Assembly (NCBI RefSeq): GCF_023195925.1
Contig: NZ_JALPRE010000007.1
Span: 434,001-498,000, forward strand
DNA from: Aquimarina acroporae
Lineage (GTDB): Bacteria; Bacteroidota; Bacteroidia; Flavobacteriales; Flavobacteriaceae
Direction: 5' to 3'
DNA: 64,000 nt
Part shown: in pieces, positions 25,396-34,325 of the stretch
How positions within the stretch are numbered: the stretch's first letter is position 1
Layout of the letters: every line of letters starts with the position of its first letter
Notes under the pieces: generated by a model
What the model saw: the letters and a program-made list of their open reading frames with translations, nothing else
Databases searched by the model: none
Told to the model about the DNA's origin: nothing
Made by a program: the position numbers and the translations under genes

Positions 25396-28300
25396 TTAAA
25401 ATCCACCACCAAATCCTTTGATGACAATTATTGCAGAAGTTTTAGTTTTCTTTTGCCCGGTTCTGGTATCGGTCACCTCGACATCTATTTCATACTCTCC
25501 ACTTACATTTTCGGCAAAGGTCAAACTGGTTCCCGAACCACCACTATATTGTGTGGCAGGGCTGGAGATTCTGCGTATGGTCCATCTTTGCGTAAAACTT
25601 CCCGATCCTCCACTTCTATTTAAACTAAAGGTTACACTTGGTTCGGTGTCGGTAATCACTGCATTGGCCGGAGTGGTACTTATCGATAATGGGTTATAAG
25701 AATATACAGTACGTGTATTTGAACTCCATTTTGTATGTGTAGGCTGTATATTATTGTCGATTACTCTAAATTTGACAGTATAGGTACCCGCAGAAGGGAA
25801 ATTGTAGGAGAAACTGGTCCCCGTACCGCTCTGCTTTACATTGTTAATATACCATTCGTATCGACGGCTACCTGATCCTCCACCAATACCCGAGGCACTA
25901 AAACTCACACTAGTACCTTTTACAATATAACTTTTGGAAGCACTAATCGATGGAGTGCTCAATGGGTTACGAGAATATACCGTTACACTACGCTCACGAA
26001 CCAATCCTGAAATGTTATTATCGATCACTCTAAATTTGATAGTATAGGTACCCGCACTAGAGAAGGTTTTTACAAACCTGGTCCCGGTATATGATTGTTT
26101 TGTATTGTTGATATACCACTCATATCTACGGCTACCCGATCCTCCAGATATTCCAGAAGTATTAAAAGTAATCTGTGATCCTTTTAGGAAATCGCTACCT
26201 AAACTTGGGGATACATTTGGTGTATTCAACGTATTATAAGAGCGTACTGTTCGGGTATTACTCCATACGGCATGTGATGGAATGGTAGTATCGACTACTT
26301 TAAACCTTACAGAATATGTGGTCGCCGAAGGGAAATTGTATGAGAAGGTAGTTCCTGTAGCACTTTGCTTTACGTTATTGACATACCATTCATATCTTCT
26401 GTTTCCAGATCCTCCACCAATACCAGAGGCACTAAAACTTACGCTAGTTCCTTTTACAATATGACTTTTGGAAGCACTTATAGCAGGTGTACTTAAAGGG
26501 TTATAGATACGTAACACCCTGTTTGCAGTACTTCTTGTAGCTCCCGTAGTAGTATCAACAATTTTAAAATAGATCGTATACGTTCCTGTAGCACTAGTAT
26601 TTGCGCTAAACGTACTGCTGGTTGTACTCTGTTTTACATTATTTACATACCATTCATAGCTTAGGTTTCCAGACCCGCCTCCTATTCCTGAAGCGGTATA
26701 GCTTACCGATGCTCCTTTTACAATATAGGTATTGGCAGCACCGCTAATTGATGGAGTTTGCAATGCCGGATATGTCGCCGTAATCGTTTTTGAACTACTT
26801 GCGCTAAGTTTGGCTTGCGTATCATGAGCTAATAAAGAGATAGTATATGAATCTTCACTATTAAAGGTTTTGGTAAACGTTGTACTTGTAGCACACTGTT
26901 CTGTGGCACCATTTACCTTCCATGAATATAATATCTGACCTGCATTACCTCCTGTCGCGTTGGCAGTAAAGGTCACTGCTTGCCCAGGAACCACTGCAGT
27001 ATCACCTGGGTTAGTTATAGTAACATCGGTAATACCACCGCTTCCTGCTTGTTGCCCCTCATAGTTGTATCTATTTTGTTGTACAACATGCGCATCATCA
27101 TCTAAAGCATAGGCTAATCGATTAAATTCATCGTAGGTATAGAATGTCGTATACCCTCTTGGATCGGTCATCGAGGTAACTCCCACTAGTGGATCGAAGG
27201 TGTACGAGGTAATCTGAGCATTTTCAAAATAACTTTGCGCTCGTAAGTCATCGGCCAAATCTCGCATGGTTTGCTCTTCGGCAGCGGTGTTTTCGTTATT
27301 TGAAGCTGCTTTTAGACTATTGATAATGTTGGTTACCGCTGTAGGCATACCGGTATAACTGGCATTGCTAATTTTGGCAATTGGGTAATTGTTATTATAC
27401 CCCCAGATATAAATTATTGATGTGCCTTTTGCCTGTTTTACTTCTAGTGGGTTTCCTTTACTGTCGTAGGCTAGATACTCTACTCGATTATCGAGATTGG
27501 CTCCGGCTTTTGCAGTTTGTATATCGCCAGGTAGCGCCACACCATTCCAAATTTTATAATTGGTACGTTGGGTGTTCATTTGCTGGCCATCAACCCAGCT
27601 CTCCTGTTCGATTACTTCTCCAATACGATGGGCGGTTTTTAGATTCCCAATAGCAGTATAAGCTTCTGTAGAAAGCGCTTTCCCTAAAGAAGTTGTAGAG
27701 GTAATATCTCCAGGATAAAATGTTTTGGTAATCACCGTCTCTCCCAAACTATTGGTTGTTGTAGTTTGGGTAGGCATGGTTCTACCATTATATCCTGTAT
27801 CATAGGTATATTGACTAGTTGTTTTTACATTCCCCGATGGATAATATGTGGTTTTTTCGGTACTTGATGGTAAGTAGCGTTCACTTATATTGTCATAACG
27901 CTGGGCTTCATTCAAATCTCCAACCTTACCCATCATTAAGCTTTCGGTTCTAAGGTCATTGGCTGGTATAAAATTATTCTTGGTTTTTTCAATTAGGGTG
28001 AAACTACCTGATGATGTTTCATAGGCATAATGCTTTTGTTCTACCAATTGGCCTCTACGATGGGAATAATCGGTTGCAGGAATCATCAATTGACCGATAC
28101 CATCAAACTCATTGGATGCGCTAATCGCTCCATCAGAGGCATAGCTATACGTATATTCTGTCTTTCCGTTTTCTTCTCCTATATTATATTCGGTAACATT
28201 AAGGTAATTTACATGTGAGCCTCCTTGTCCATTTAATGGAAAGATTGCATTTGATCGTAAAACATCCTGACTGCAATTGGTAAAAGGGATTTTTTTAGAG

Positions 28301-30237
28301 ATAAAAATAGGTGGATTTAATGCTCTTCCACTAGATACCAACGCATTATCAAATTGCTGATAATCATATTTTTTGCTATTAATCATAGAATTATCTTGAT
28401 CCAAGTACTGGATTTCTTTTACTCGCAATCCTCCAACAATGGCTTCATTGGCAGTATTTGTATTAAAAGCTACTTTTCTGGTGGTCATAATATCAACGTA
28501 ATTCCTTCCTTGAAAAGGACCATTTTCTATTTTGATGGTATAGGTACCAGCACTTAAACGTTGAATGCCTGAATAATCCTTAGTTTCCCATGGAGTAACC
28601 AAAGTACTTCCTTTATACAACTCTATTTTAGGACAGTCAAGATCCGTACCTGTACAAGAAACTTCTACATCAACCTTATAATAAACATCTGTCAGTTCAT
28701 TAAGTGTAAAAGTTGTCTCAAAAGTTGTACCCGGAGCCTCTGGTTCATTTTGTAGTTGCCCTCCAGGAATTAACTCATCCTTCATCTTGGTTCCAACAAA
28801 AAAGTCTTGATTTCCCGATAAGGTATTCGATTCAAATATAAATTTGGTTTTACCTCCTGTAGGGTAGGTGATCTCCTCTAACAATAATGCTTTGGTATGC
28901 GCTTCACTAACAGTTCTATTGGCTCCATTTACTTGTATAGGAGTTGTATATGGTACATATACGATCTTGGGATATAACTTAGAATTATTAGCACCATTAT
29001 AATACCCCCAAAAATCTTGTGAAAACGAAAAACGTTCTGGTAATTGATGTGTTTGGTTATAGGTAAAACGATGTACTTTGTTAGATTTACTCCCTTTTTG
29101 CTGTGTCACACTTTTTAGATATAGTCTATGTGTACGTTGATTGGCTGTACCATCTTCTAGCAATCGCTCTAAGCCATTAGGAGCTACAAAATAACCATGA
29201 TCCAACTCATAACGATCAATAAGGGCATTGTTATAATCTAACAACTTTACAGCGGTAAGTGCCTTATCATGCTGAAGATCGGTTCGGTTATGGTTGTATT
29301 CTAATACAATACTCCCCCCAGTAGTGGTAATTGAGTTTAAATAAATAGGCTTGTAAATATCTTCACTCATGGAAATAGGCTCAACATTATTTAAACTACA
29401 ACCAGAACCATTGCCCAACAAATTTTTACTCTGCCCGGTAATGTTCCAATAATTAACTGCGGTTGCACCTTGAGAATAGTTGAAATTGATATGATTGCCA
29501 TTATAATCTGAAATTTGTGTCAAATACCAGCCTGTAGTATTTATATATCCATCTGGCAGATTCGTAGTAGATGTATGAAACCGGGTTTCTTTAATTTCAT
29601 GTACCTTTTGATTGGTACCTGGTACTACTCCAAAAATATATTGTATACCCATCGGGGTGGTGACCTGCCACCCTGAAATGGTAATCCCATCACGAAGGGC
29701 AACAATTTTTAAATCACTTTTTTGGTGCACCACAATGGTGCCATCCTGATTAAAAAAGAACTTACCAGCCAGACCTGCTACATTAATATGATACATATCG
29801 GATTCATAGTCTTGCTGTCGTTGCATTGCTAAATCAAAAAGAGTACTTCTATTATTAGCATTTTGAGCAAAATAGTGATCGATAGTATTACTAGTATTGA
29901 TGAATCCTTCTTGATGATCATCGGCAATACCTCGTACCTGTCGGGAGATCATCCCTCCTGCATTTAAGGCCCAACCCAGGCCCACTCGCGAAGCCATTTC
30001 GCTTACTCGTATTCCTGAAGCATGGTAGCTCAAACTTACCGAGGCGTTTAACCCTCCTTCAGAAATACTGGTAAGTGGAACAGAAATGTTTGGGGTACCC
30101 GTGTTTAAACTCATAGGTACATCTAAATATTTTCCCATGGCTGCCACCTCTGGTGTGGGTGGTGCCAAATCTGGTACCTCCTGGCTATACCCATAGCCAA
30201 CTAAACATACCAAAACAAAAAACAATTGTTTTCTCAT
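25396..30237 (-). CDS. Giant exported RHS-family protein with six PKD-like repeats
   Basis: 1613 residues. A signal peptide (about 1-18) precedes an N-terminal region typical of Bacteroidota RHS partners (TPEVAAMGKYLDVPMSLNTG; SLSYHASGIRVSEMASRVG), YD-type repeats (about 720-1060, ending YTTFYTYDEFNRLAYALDDD), then six PKD/Ig-like repeats from about 1067 to the end (each GxGxGxxRYEWYxNNxKQS plus a strand pattern). It lacks the RHS-associated core, which is in the next gene, so the two together may form one shell. The gene is preceded by a 452-bp leader region whose promoter is homologous to that of the pseudopilin operon. Nothing suggests a frameshift between the two RHS genes: each has its own signal peptide. 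Confidence 0.9.
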   Translation of the reverse strand: MRKQLFFVLVCLVGYGYSQEVPDLAPPTPEVAAMGKYLDVPMSLNTGTPNISVPLTSISEGGLNASVSLSYHASGIRVSEMASRVGLGWALNAGGMISRQVRGIADDHQEGFINTSNTIDHYFAQNANNRSTLFDLAMQRQQDYESDMYHINVAGLAGKFFFNQDGTIVVHQKSDLKIVALRDGITISGWQVTTPMGIQYIFGVVPGTNQKVHEIKETRFHTSTTNLPDGYINTTGWYLTQISDYNGNHINFNYSQGATAVNYWNITGQSKNLLGNGSGCSLNNVEPISMSEDIYKPIYLNSITTTGGSIVLEYNHNRTDLQHDKALTAVKLLDYNNALIDRYELDHGYFVAPNGLERLLEDGTANQRTHRLYLKSVTQQKGSKSNKVHRFTYNQTHQLPERFSFSQDFWGYYNGANNSKLYPKIVYVPYTTPIQVNGANRTVSEAHTKALLLEEITYPTGGKTKFIFESNTLSGNQDFFVGTKMKDELIPGGQLQNEPEAPGTTFETTFTLNELTDVYYKVDVEVSCTGTDLDCPKIELYKGSTLVTPWETKDYSGIQRLSAGTYTIKIENGPFQGRNYVDIMTTRKVAFNTNTANEAIVGGLRVKEIQYLDQDNSMINSKKYDYQQFDNALVSSGRALNPPIFISKKIPFTNCSQDVLRSNAIFPLNGQGGSHVNYLNVTEYNIGEENGKTEYTYSYASDGAISASNEFDGIGQLMIPATDYSHRRGQLVEQKHYAYETSSGSFTLIEKTKNNFIPANDLRTESLMMGKVGDLNEAQRYDNISERYLPSSTEKTTYYPSGNVKTTSQYTYDTGYNGRTMPTQTTTTNSLGETVITKTFYPGDITSTTSLGKALSTEAYTAIGNLKTAHRIGEVIEQESWVDGQQMNTQRTNYKIWNGVALPGDIQTAKAGANLDNRVEYLAYDSKGNPLEVKQAKGTSIIYIWGYNNNYPIAKISNASYTGMPTAVTNIINSLKAASNNENTAAEEQTMRDLADDLRAQSYFENAQITSYTFDPLVGVTSMTDPRGYTTFYTYDEFNRLAYALDDDAHVVQQNRYNYEGQQAGSGGITDVTITNPGDTAVVPGQAVTFTANATGGNAGQILYSWKVNGATEQCATSTTFTKTFNSEDSYTISLLAHDTQAKLSASSSKTITATYPALQTPSISGAANTYIVKGASVSYTASGIGGGSGNLSYEWYVNNVKQSTTSSTFSANTSATGTYTIYFKIVDTTTGATRSTANRVLRIYNPLSTPAISASKSHIVKGTSVSFSASGIGGGSGNRRYEWYVNNVKQSATGTTFSYNFPSATTYSVRFKVVDTTIPSHAVWSNTRTVRSYNTLNTPNVSPSLGSDFLKGSQITFNTSGISGGSGSRRYEWYINNTKQSYTGTRFVKTFSSAGTYTIKFRVIDNNISGLVRERSVTVYSRNPLSTPSISASKSYIVKGTSVSFSASGIGGGSGSRRYEWYINNVKQSGTGTSFSYNFPSAGTYTVKFRVIDNNIQPTHTKWSSNTRTVYSYNPLSISTTPANAVITDTEPSVTFSLNRSGGSGSFTQRWTIRRISSPATQYSGGSGTSLTFAENVSGEYEIDVEVTDTRTGQKKTKTSAIIVIKGFGGGF
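25640..27040 (-). repeat. Tandem coding repeats (PKD-like units) in the giant RHS gene
   Basis: Six units of about 240-290 bp. Units 3 and 5 (near 26450-26180 and 25920-25690) are nearly identical in nucleotide sequence, and the others are more diverged. Recombination between them could change the number of units. Confidence 0.75.
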
Positions 30238-30450
30238 AAAACTGTCTTTAATTGATTATTTGTGATTTTTCCTTTTTTTGTAATCCAACCTCATTTGGCA
30301 TTTGTGCTTGTGAATCTTAAGGGGTAAGAAGAGAATTCTTCTCTTTTTGTGCCTACTCCTATAAAAACTTAACCCCTTCGATTCACAACCTAAACACAAC
30401 TATTTTATAAAAACGAGCTTGACTAACTCGATGCAATATTAAGGTATGCC

Positions 30451-30469
30451 AGTTTCAAAAAATGAAACT
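30451..30469 (-). promoter_or_regulatory. Leader hairpin/dyad of the RHS operon
   Basis: AGTTTCA-N5-TGAAACT, a perfect 7-bp dyad with a five-base spacer, about 55-70 nt after the predicted transcription start. The same dyad, with T5 instead of A5 between the arms, stands at 42569-42587 in the pseudopilin operon leader. It could act as RNA hairpin or protein binding site. Confidence 0.55.
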
Positions 30470-30525
30470 CAAACATTCCCAAATGTTAAAATTTTGTTGC
30501 TGTGTGATGCCAAAAAAAATCGAAG

Positions 30526-30572
30526 CAAAACTATAGGTTGAAAAGGTGTTATGCATACAGAAATCTGTACTT
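30526..30572 (-). promoter_or_regulatory. Promoter region of the RHS operon (paralogous to the pseudopilin promoter)
   Basis: On the minus strand TAGTTTTG (30526-30533) matches the Bacteroidota -7 consensus TAnnTTTG. Upstream is a dyad TACAGA-N2-TCTGTA (within 30553-30572). Box sequence and 27-bp offset are the same as at 42643-42689. No -33 TTG stands at the usual place; the dyad covers that region, suggesting activator or repressor control. Confidence 0.6.
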
Positions 30573-30689
30573 ACAAACACTATTTTTAAATGGTTTTGGA
30601 AAATCTTGATTTCACATTAGAAGTCTATCCGAGAGCACGCATAATTGCACCTAAGAAATGATCAAACAACACTAAAAACATCTATAAAA

Positions 30690-31820
30690 TCACCCAATAA
30701 CACTGCTCAATCTAAACATTGGTAGATACATCGCGATAAGGATAACGCCCACGATAAGGCCTACAAAAATGGTAAGTGCCGGGTTAAGGACATTTGAAAT
30801 AAGTTGCGACTGGTATTTTACTTGTTGGTTATATTGCTCGTTCAGTTTTTGAAAAATAAATTCGGTTTGGTTGGTTTCTTCGGCAACACGAATCATAGCA
30901 ATCATTTTTTTATCAAAAATCTTACTTCTAGCAAACGAAGTACTCAATTTATCTCCTGCAATTACTGCCTCATTTGTTTTATGCAATCCTTCTTGCAAAG
31001 GATAAAAATTAATCATATTCTTTACCAGGTCGATACTGTCTACCATGGGTATTTTGGCAGAAGTTAAGAGTGAAAGTGCCTGCGTAAACTGGGCCATGTA
31101 GATTCTTCGGAAATAATTTCCTAAAATGGGTAATCGCAACTGAATTTTACCCCAAATTTTTCGATACCATAATTTTTTGGAAACGAATACCAATGTTGTT
31201 ATTCCCAAACCAATCCCCAAAAGGATGAAAAGTCCATGATCACTTACAAAATTCGAGAAGTTAATGATCGCCTCTGTAATATCTGGGAGATCAACTTTGT
31301 TTTGTTTAAAAATATCTACAAACATAGGCACCACATACCTCAACATGAAGAAAATCACGATTAAAGCGGTACATAATACAATGATAGGATAGGTAAGCGC
31401 CGAAATAATTTCACGTTTAAGGTCATTTTTCCTTTTATAAAATTCACTCAACTCTAAGGTGATTTGTGGAAGTTGCCCTGTTTGTTCTCCAATTTTAATG
31501 GCATAATATTCATAATCACTAAAATTATTGTTGTGGTGTATTATTTCTGAAAACGAACTTCCATCTACCAGATCATCTACCATGAAATTCATCAATTTTT
31601 GATCTTTTTCCTTTTTCTGAGTTTCTGCTAATAGTTCTAATCCGTTTTTAAGATCGATCCCCGATTTCAGTAATACACTAAGCTCTGCATACCATTGTTC
31701 TTTTTTCTTTGCGCTAAATGCGTATCCAAACAAGGATATTTCCCGAGTTAGAATTTCAGAAACATCAAAAGAATTATTTTTCTTCTTTGGCTTGTTTGTA
31801 TTTGCAATTTTAATACCCAT
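30690..31820 (-). CDS. gspF: GspF/PilC-like inner-membrane platform protein
   Basis: 376 residues with two GspF domains (about 55-175 and 240-370; FGYAFSAKKKEQWYAELSVLLKSGIDL and YMAQFTQALSLLTSAKIPMVDSI) and three membrane helices (about 145-170, 195-215, 345-370). It is the platform that the assembly ATPase drives to polymerise pseudopilins. It is the last gene of the secretion operon, two bases after the preceding pseudopilin. Length is typical of the family (about 400). Confidence 0.93.
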   Translation of the reverse strand: MGIKIANTNKPKKKNNSFDVSEILTREISLFGYAFSAKKKEQWYAELSVLLKSGIDLKNGLELLAETQKKEKDQKLMNFMVDDLVDGSSFSEIIHHNNNFSDYEYYAIKIGEQTGQLPQITLELSEFYKRKNDLKREIISALTYPIIVLCTALIVIFFMLRYVVPMFVDIFKQNKVDLPDITEAIINFSNFVSDHGLFILLGIGLGITTLVFVSKKLWYRKIWGKIQLRLPILGNYFRRIYMAQFTQALSLLTSAKIPMVDSIDLVKNMINFYPLQEGLHKTNEAVIAGDKLSTSFARSKIFDKKMIAMIRVAEETNQTEFIFQKLNEQYNQQVKYQSQLISNVLNPALTIFVGLIVGVILIAMYLPMFRLSSVIG

Positions 31821-31822
31821 AC

Positions 31823-32284
31823 TTAAAAATGTATCGTAGGATCGTTGTGCTTAAACACAAAAATGCGATGTAATTCTGTTGTTTTATCGAAGGTTAATTT
31901 TACGGCATCAATTTGCCCTGTTTGCACCTCATTACCTTCAAAATAAAAGGCCTTTGTTTTTGTAGTGACTAAAAACTTATCATCTCCAGAAAATATACTA
32001 TCTGTAGAAAACGTATACTTTTTTTCTGCTATAGGCGATGACAAAATAAGCTGGTTGTCTACTTCGCTCCATTGCGCCGTTGTGTGTTTATTGATATCTA
32101 TAGTAAGTGCCACTTCAAGAGATTGCAATTGTGATCTGTATTCGTAATTACCCGCTATGCCTTGCATATTTTTTTGTACTATTCCCAAAATAGAAAATGC
32201 AAGGCCCGCGACTATTGCCGAAAGAACAATAACCACCATAACTTCGGTAAGTGTAAATGCTTTTATTTTTGTATTTAATCTCAT
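31823..32284 (-). CDS. Type II secretion/type IV pilus pseudopilin
   Basis: 153 residues with a class III signal: KIKA before F-T-L-T-E, then a hydrophobic helix (VMVVIVLSAIVAGLAFSIL). The residue before the cleavage site is Ala, not the usual Gly; the +5 Glu needed for assembly is present. The C-terminal part is beta-rich. It corresponds to a minor pseudopilin such as GspH/I/J. It is 3 bp after the preceding pseudopilin gene and 2 bp before gspF. Confidence 0.85.
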   Translation of the reverse strand: MRLNTKIKAFTLTEVMVVIVLSAIVAGLAFSILGIVQKNMQGIAGNYEYRSQLQSLEVALTIDINKHTTAQWSEVDNQLILSSPIAEKKYTFSTDSIFSGDDKFLVTTKTKAFYFEGNEVQTGQIDAVKLTFDKTTELHRIFVFKHNDPTIHF

Positions 32285-32287
32285 GTG

Positions 32288-32596
32288 CTAGTATACTATT
32301 TTTTGGTGTTCTTTTTCGTCTTTACTATACGTTATGCGTGCCCCTTCTTTCTGTGCAGTTATAAAAACATCCCATCCTGCAAAATCTTCACTATAGGGCA
32401 ACACTATCTTTTGGTGAATAACCCTGTATTCTAGCTCTTTGACACGATTTTCAATCGCTTTCTGATCTCGTTTTACATGGGTATTAAAAATATTGTTGAA
32501 ACTCAAACTAGCGATCATAAATACAATAATAATCAATACCGACGCTGTTAGCGTTTCGATAAGTGTGGCTCCTTTTATTTTTTTTAATATAACCAT
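32288..32596 (-). CDS. Small minor pseudopilin
   Basis: 102 residues. The prepilin signal is canonical: KKIKG, then A-T-L-I-E and a hydrophobic helix (TLTASVLIIIVFMIASLSF), with Gly at -1 and Glu at +5. The globular part is only about 65 residues, short even for a minor pseudopilin. It resembles GspI/PilV-type subunits and overlaps the beta-helix protein gene by 13 bp. Confidence 0.85.
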   Translation of the reverse strand: MVILKKIKGATLIETLTASVLIIIVFMIASLSFNNIFNTHVKRDQKAIENRVKELEYRVIHQKIVLPYSEDFAGWDVFITAQKEGARITYSKDEKEHQKIVY

Positions 32597-33852
32597 TGTG
32601 CCACTGTATTTTCTGAATCCTGAAAAAGCAAACCTGCATAATTAGGTATGGGATTCGTTAACACTTTACCATTATAAATATGGTTAAGATATATAGAGCC
32701 AGATTGATTGGCAACAAAACGTTTTGCATATACAGAACCTCGTATTATTCCCTGAAAGTCCATATTCCCTTGGCAATATACCTCGCCAATCACTTCTGAT
32801 CCCGATGCCATTTTAAGGTGTGTTTGTATTCGGTTTTGCTGTTCAGGATATTTTTCTAAAAACACAACTCCCCCCTCTATCTTGGTATTGTTACCGATTA
32901 CAAAATCAACAACATTATTCTGGAGATTCCCTGCTGCAGCATTAGCTGGTTTTGTTTGATCATATAACACTATAGATGATGGATATGACAGATAGCAGTT
33001 TTTTCCAATACTTATTTTTTTACTGGCAACGATTTGCATACTACCTTTTACATTGTCTTTTATTGTCACCTCTGGAGCAACGAGCATTACATTTTGCAAT
33101 TGAGAAGCATTTTCGACAATAATTCTGGAACCTGATTGCACTATTACATTTCCCGCTATTTTTTCATCACCCAAAATGATCGTGGCAGGATCGTAAATGA
33201 TCTGATAGTGATCATAAAAGCTATTTTTAATATCCTTTGATGCAACAATACTATTAGACTCATCAACCAATATCCCTCTTCCTAGAGATTCAAGGTACGA
33301 TATCCAATCTGGAGACAGAGGCGGGAGTGTTTTCTTACTTTCCAACACCCTACCATAATACAAACTGGATCCTTGATAATAATTCCCAGAAATATTTCCT
33401 GCTTTCATTCCTTGTTTTGGCACATAACTATTTCCTTCTATTCGTGTGTTACCAACCACCACTAAAGGAGAATTTGTGTCTACCAGATATAGATTCGGTG
33501 AGACATTATCTCCTAATGATCCCACCAAAGCCGTTTTTGAAATTGCTCTGTTATGAATAGTGATTTCAGAAAACACTTTCATCCAGGCTCCATGAAAGGT
33601 AGCATGCAACTTCTTTATTCTTCCTTCTTTTTCTTGCCGCACCGTATCTTTTGTGACTACAATCTTTTGAAACGGTTCAAGAATTTGCTGATTAGACAAA
33701 GTACTTGCCTCCAGTAATTCATTAGATTTTATATTGAAAAAAGACTGTACATGTGTGAGTAACAAAAATGCGCTCAAAATTAAGGCAACAATTACCGAAA
33801 TTAGCAATGCAAATTGCATAGCCTGTGCTTTTATTTTGGTAAAAGGTTTCAA
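32584..33852 (-). CDS. Pseudopilin-like protein with a beta-helix (bactofilin-like) domain
   Basis: 422 residues. The N-terminus (KIKAQAMQFALLISVIVALILSAFLLL) looks like the membrane helix of GspK/PilX subunits but lacks a clear cleavage site and +5 Glu. The remaining 380 residues show short repeating strands with I/V-x-G-N/D turns (GNVIVQSGSRIIVE; SKKISIGKNCYLS; VIGNNTKIEGGVVF; GIIRGSVYAKRFV), the pattern of polymer-forming or bactofilin-like beta-helices. It may be the tip of the pseudopilus or an extracellular cap. It overlaps the PilP-like gene by 4 bp and the small pseudopilin by 13 bp. Confidence 0.75.
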   Translation of the reverse strand: MKPFTKIKAQAMQFALLISVIVALILSAFLLLTHVQSFFNIKSNELLEASTLSNQQILEPFQKIVVTKDTVRQEKEGRIKKLHATFHGAWMKVFSEITIHNRAISKTALVGSLGDNVSPNLYLVDTNSPLVVVGNTRIEGNSYVPKQGMKAGNISGNYYQGSSLYYGRVLESKKTLPPLSPDWISYLESLGRGILVDESNSIVASKDIKNSFYDHYQIIYDPATIILGDEKIAGNVIVQSGSRIIVENASQLQNVMLVAPEVTIKDNVKGSMQIVASKKISIGKNCYLSYPSSIVLYDQTKPANAAAGNLQNNVVDFVIGNNTKIEGGVVFLEKYPEQQNRIQTHLKMASGSEVIGEVYCQGNMDFQGIIRGSVYAKRFVANQSGSIYLNHIYNGKVLTNPIPNYAGLLFQDSENTVAQWLY

Positions 33853-34319
33853 TTCAAAATATCAAATCGCTTCGTTTTTCCTTTATATCTTAGTTGCACC
33901 CATGAATTGGTTCCTTTGGTCAATCTTACTTCTGAAACTTCATCATTTCTCTTCATTAACTGGTCGACACCATTAATCTCGATCAAATAAATAGCCGTAG
34001 CTCCTTGTCCACCTGTCACCAAACCTTTATATCGAATAGTTGGCCAATTTATTTCTGGTGGTTTTGGTCTAGTAACTTTTGGTTGTACCAGTTCTTTTTT
34101 AGGGATATACATCGTACCTAAAAAAGGATCTCTTTCTGCAGCAGAAATGGTAAACACCTCTCTTTCTTTTCCTTCTATTTTAGAAAATGTGACCGCAGAG
34201 GTATTCACAAGTACAGGATCATCATCAGAAAAGGCGTCGGTTACCTGATAGATAATCGCCCCCCATATACCTAATACAAGTGGTAACAATACATATAATG
34301 CTTTTTTACCTTTTAACAT
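33849..34319 (-). CDS. PilP/GspC-like inner-membrane assembly protein
   Basis: 156 residues: a cytoplasmic stub, one membrane helix (about 7-25), a Pro-rich linker (KVTRPKPPEINWP) and a small C-terminal beta domain (IRYKGLVTGGQGATAIYLIEING...VQLRYKGKTKRFDIL) with the strand order of the homology region of PilP/GspC, which docks to the secretin N-domains. The RDPFLG segment before the linker is also usual in PilP. It lies six bases after the FN3 lipoprotein gene. Assignment is by pattern and position. Confidence 0.7.
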   Translation of the reverse strand: MLKGKKALYVLLPLVLGIWGAIIYQVTDAFSDDDPVLVNTSAVTFSKIEGKEREVFTISAAERDPFLGTMYIPKKELVQPKVTRPKPPEINWPTIRYKGLVTGGQGATAIYLIEINGVDQLMKRNDEVSEVRLTKGTNSWVQLRYKGKTKRFDILN

Positions 34320-34325
34320 CGATGT

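Larger units (their letters stand above)
30238..30689. other. 452-bp region between the GspF gene and the RHS operon
   Basis: No gene. On the minus strand it holds the promoter and a long leader of the RHS operon: dyad (30553-30572), -7 element (30526-30533) and leader hairpin (30451-30469). The part nearest the RHS start has a GAAGAGAATTCTTCTC palindrome around 30327-30342 and no further recognisable element. Confidence 0.7.

Noticed and set aside
25640-27040. CRISPR array
   Set aside because: The repeats are long, in frame and encode Ig-like domains; there are no short repeats with unique spacers.
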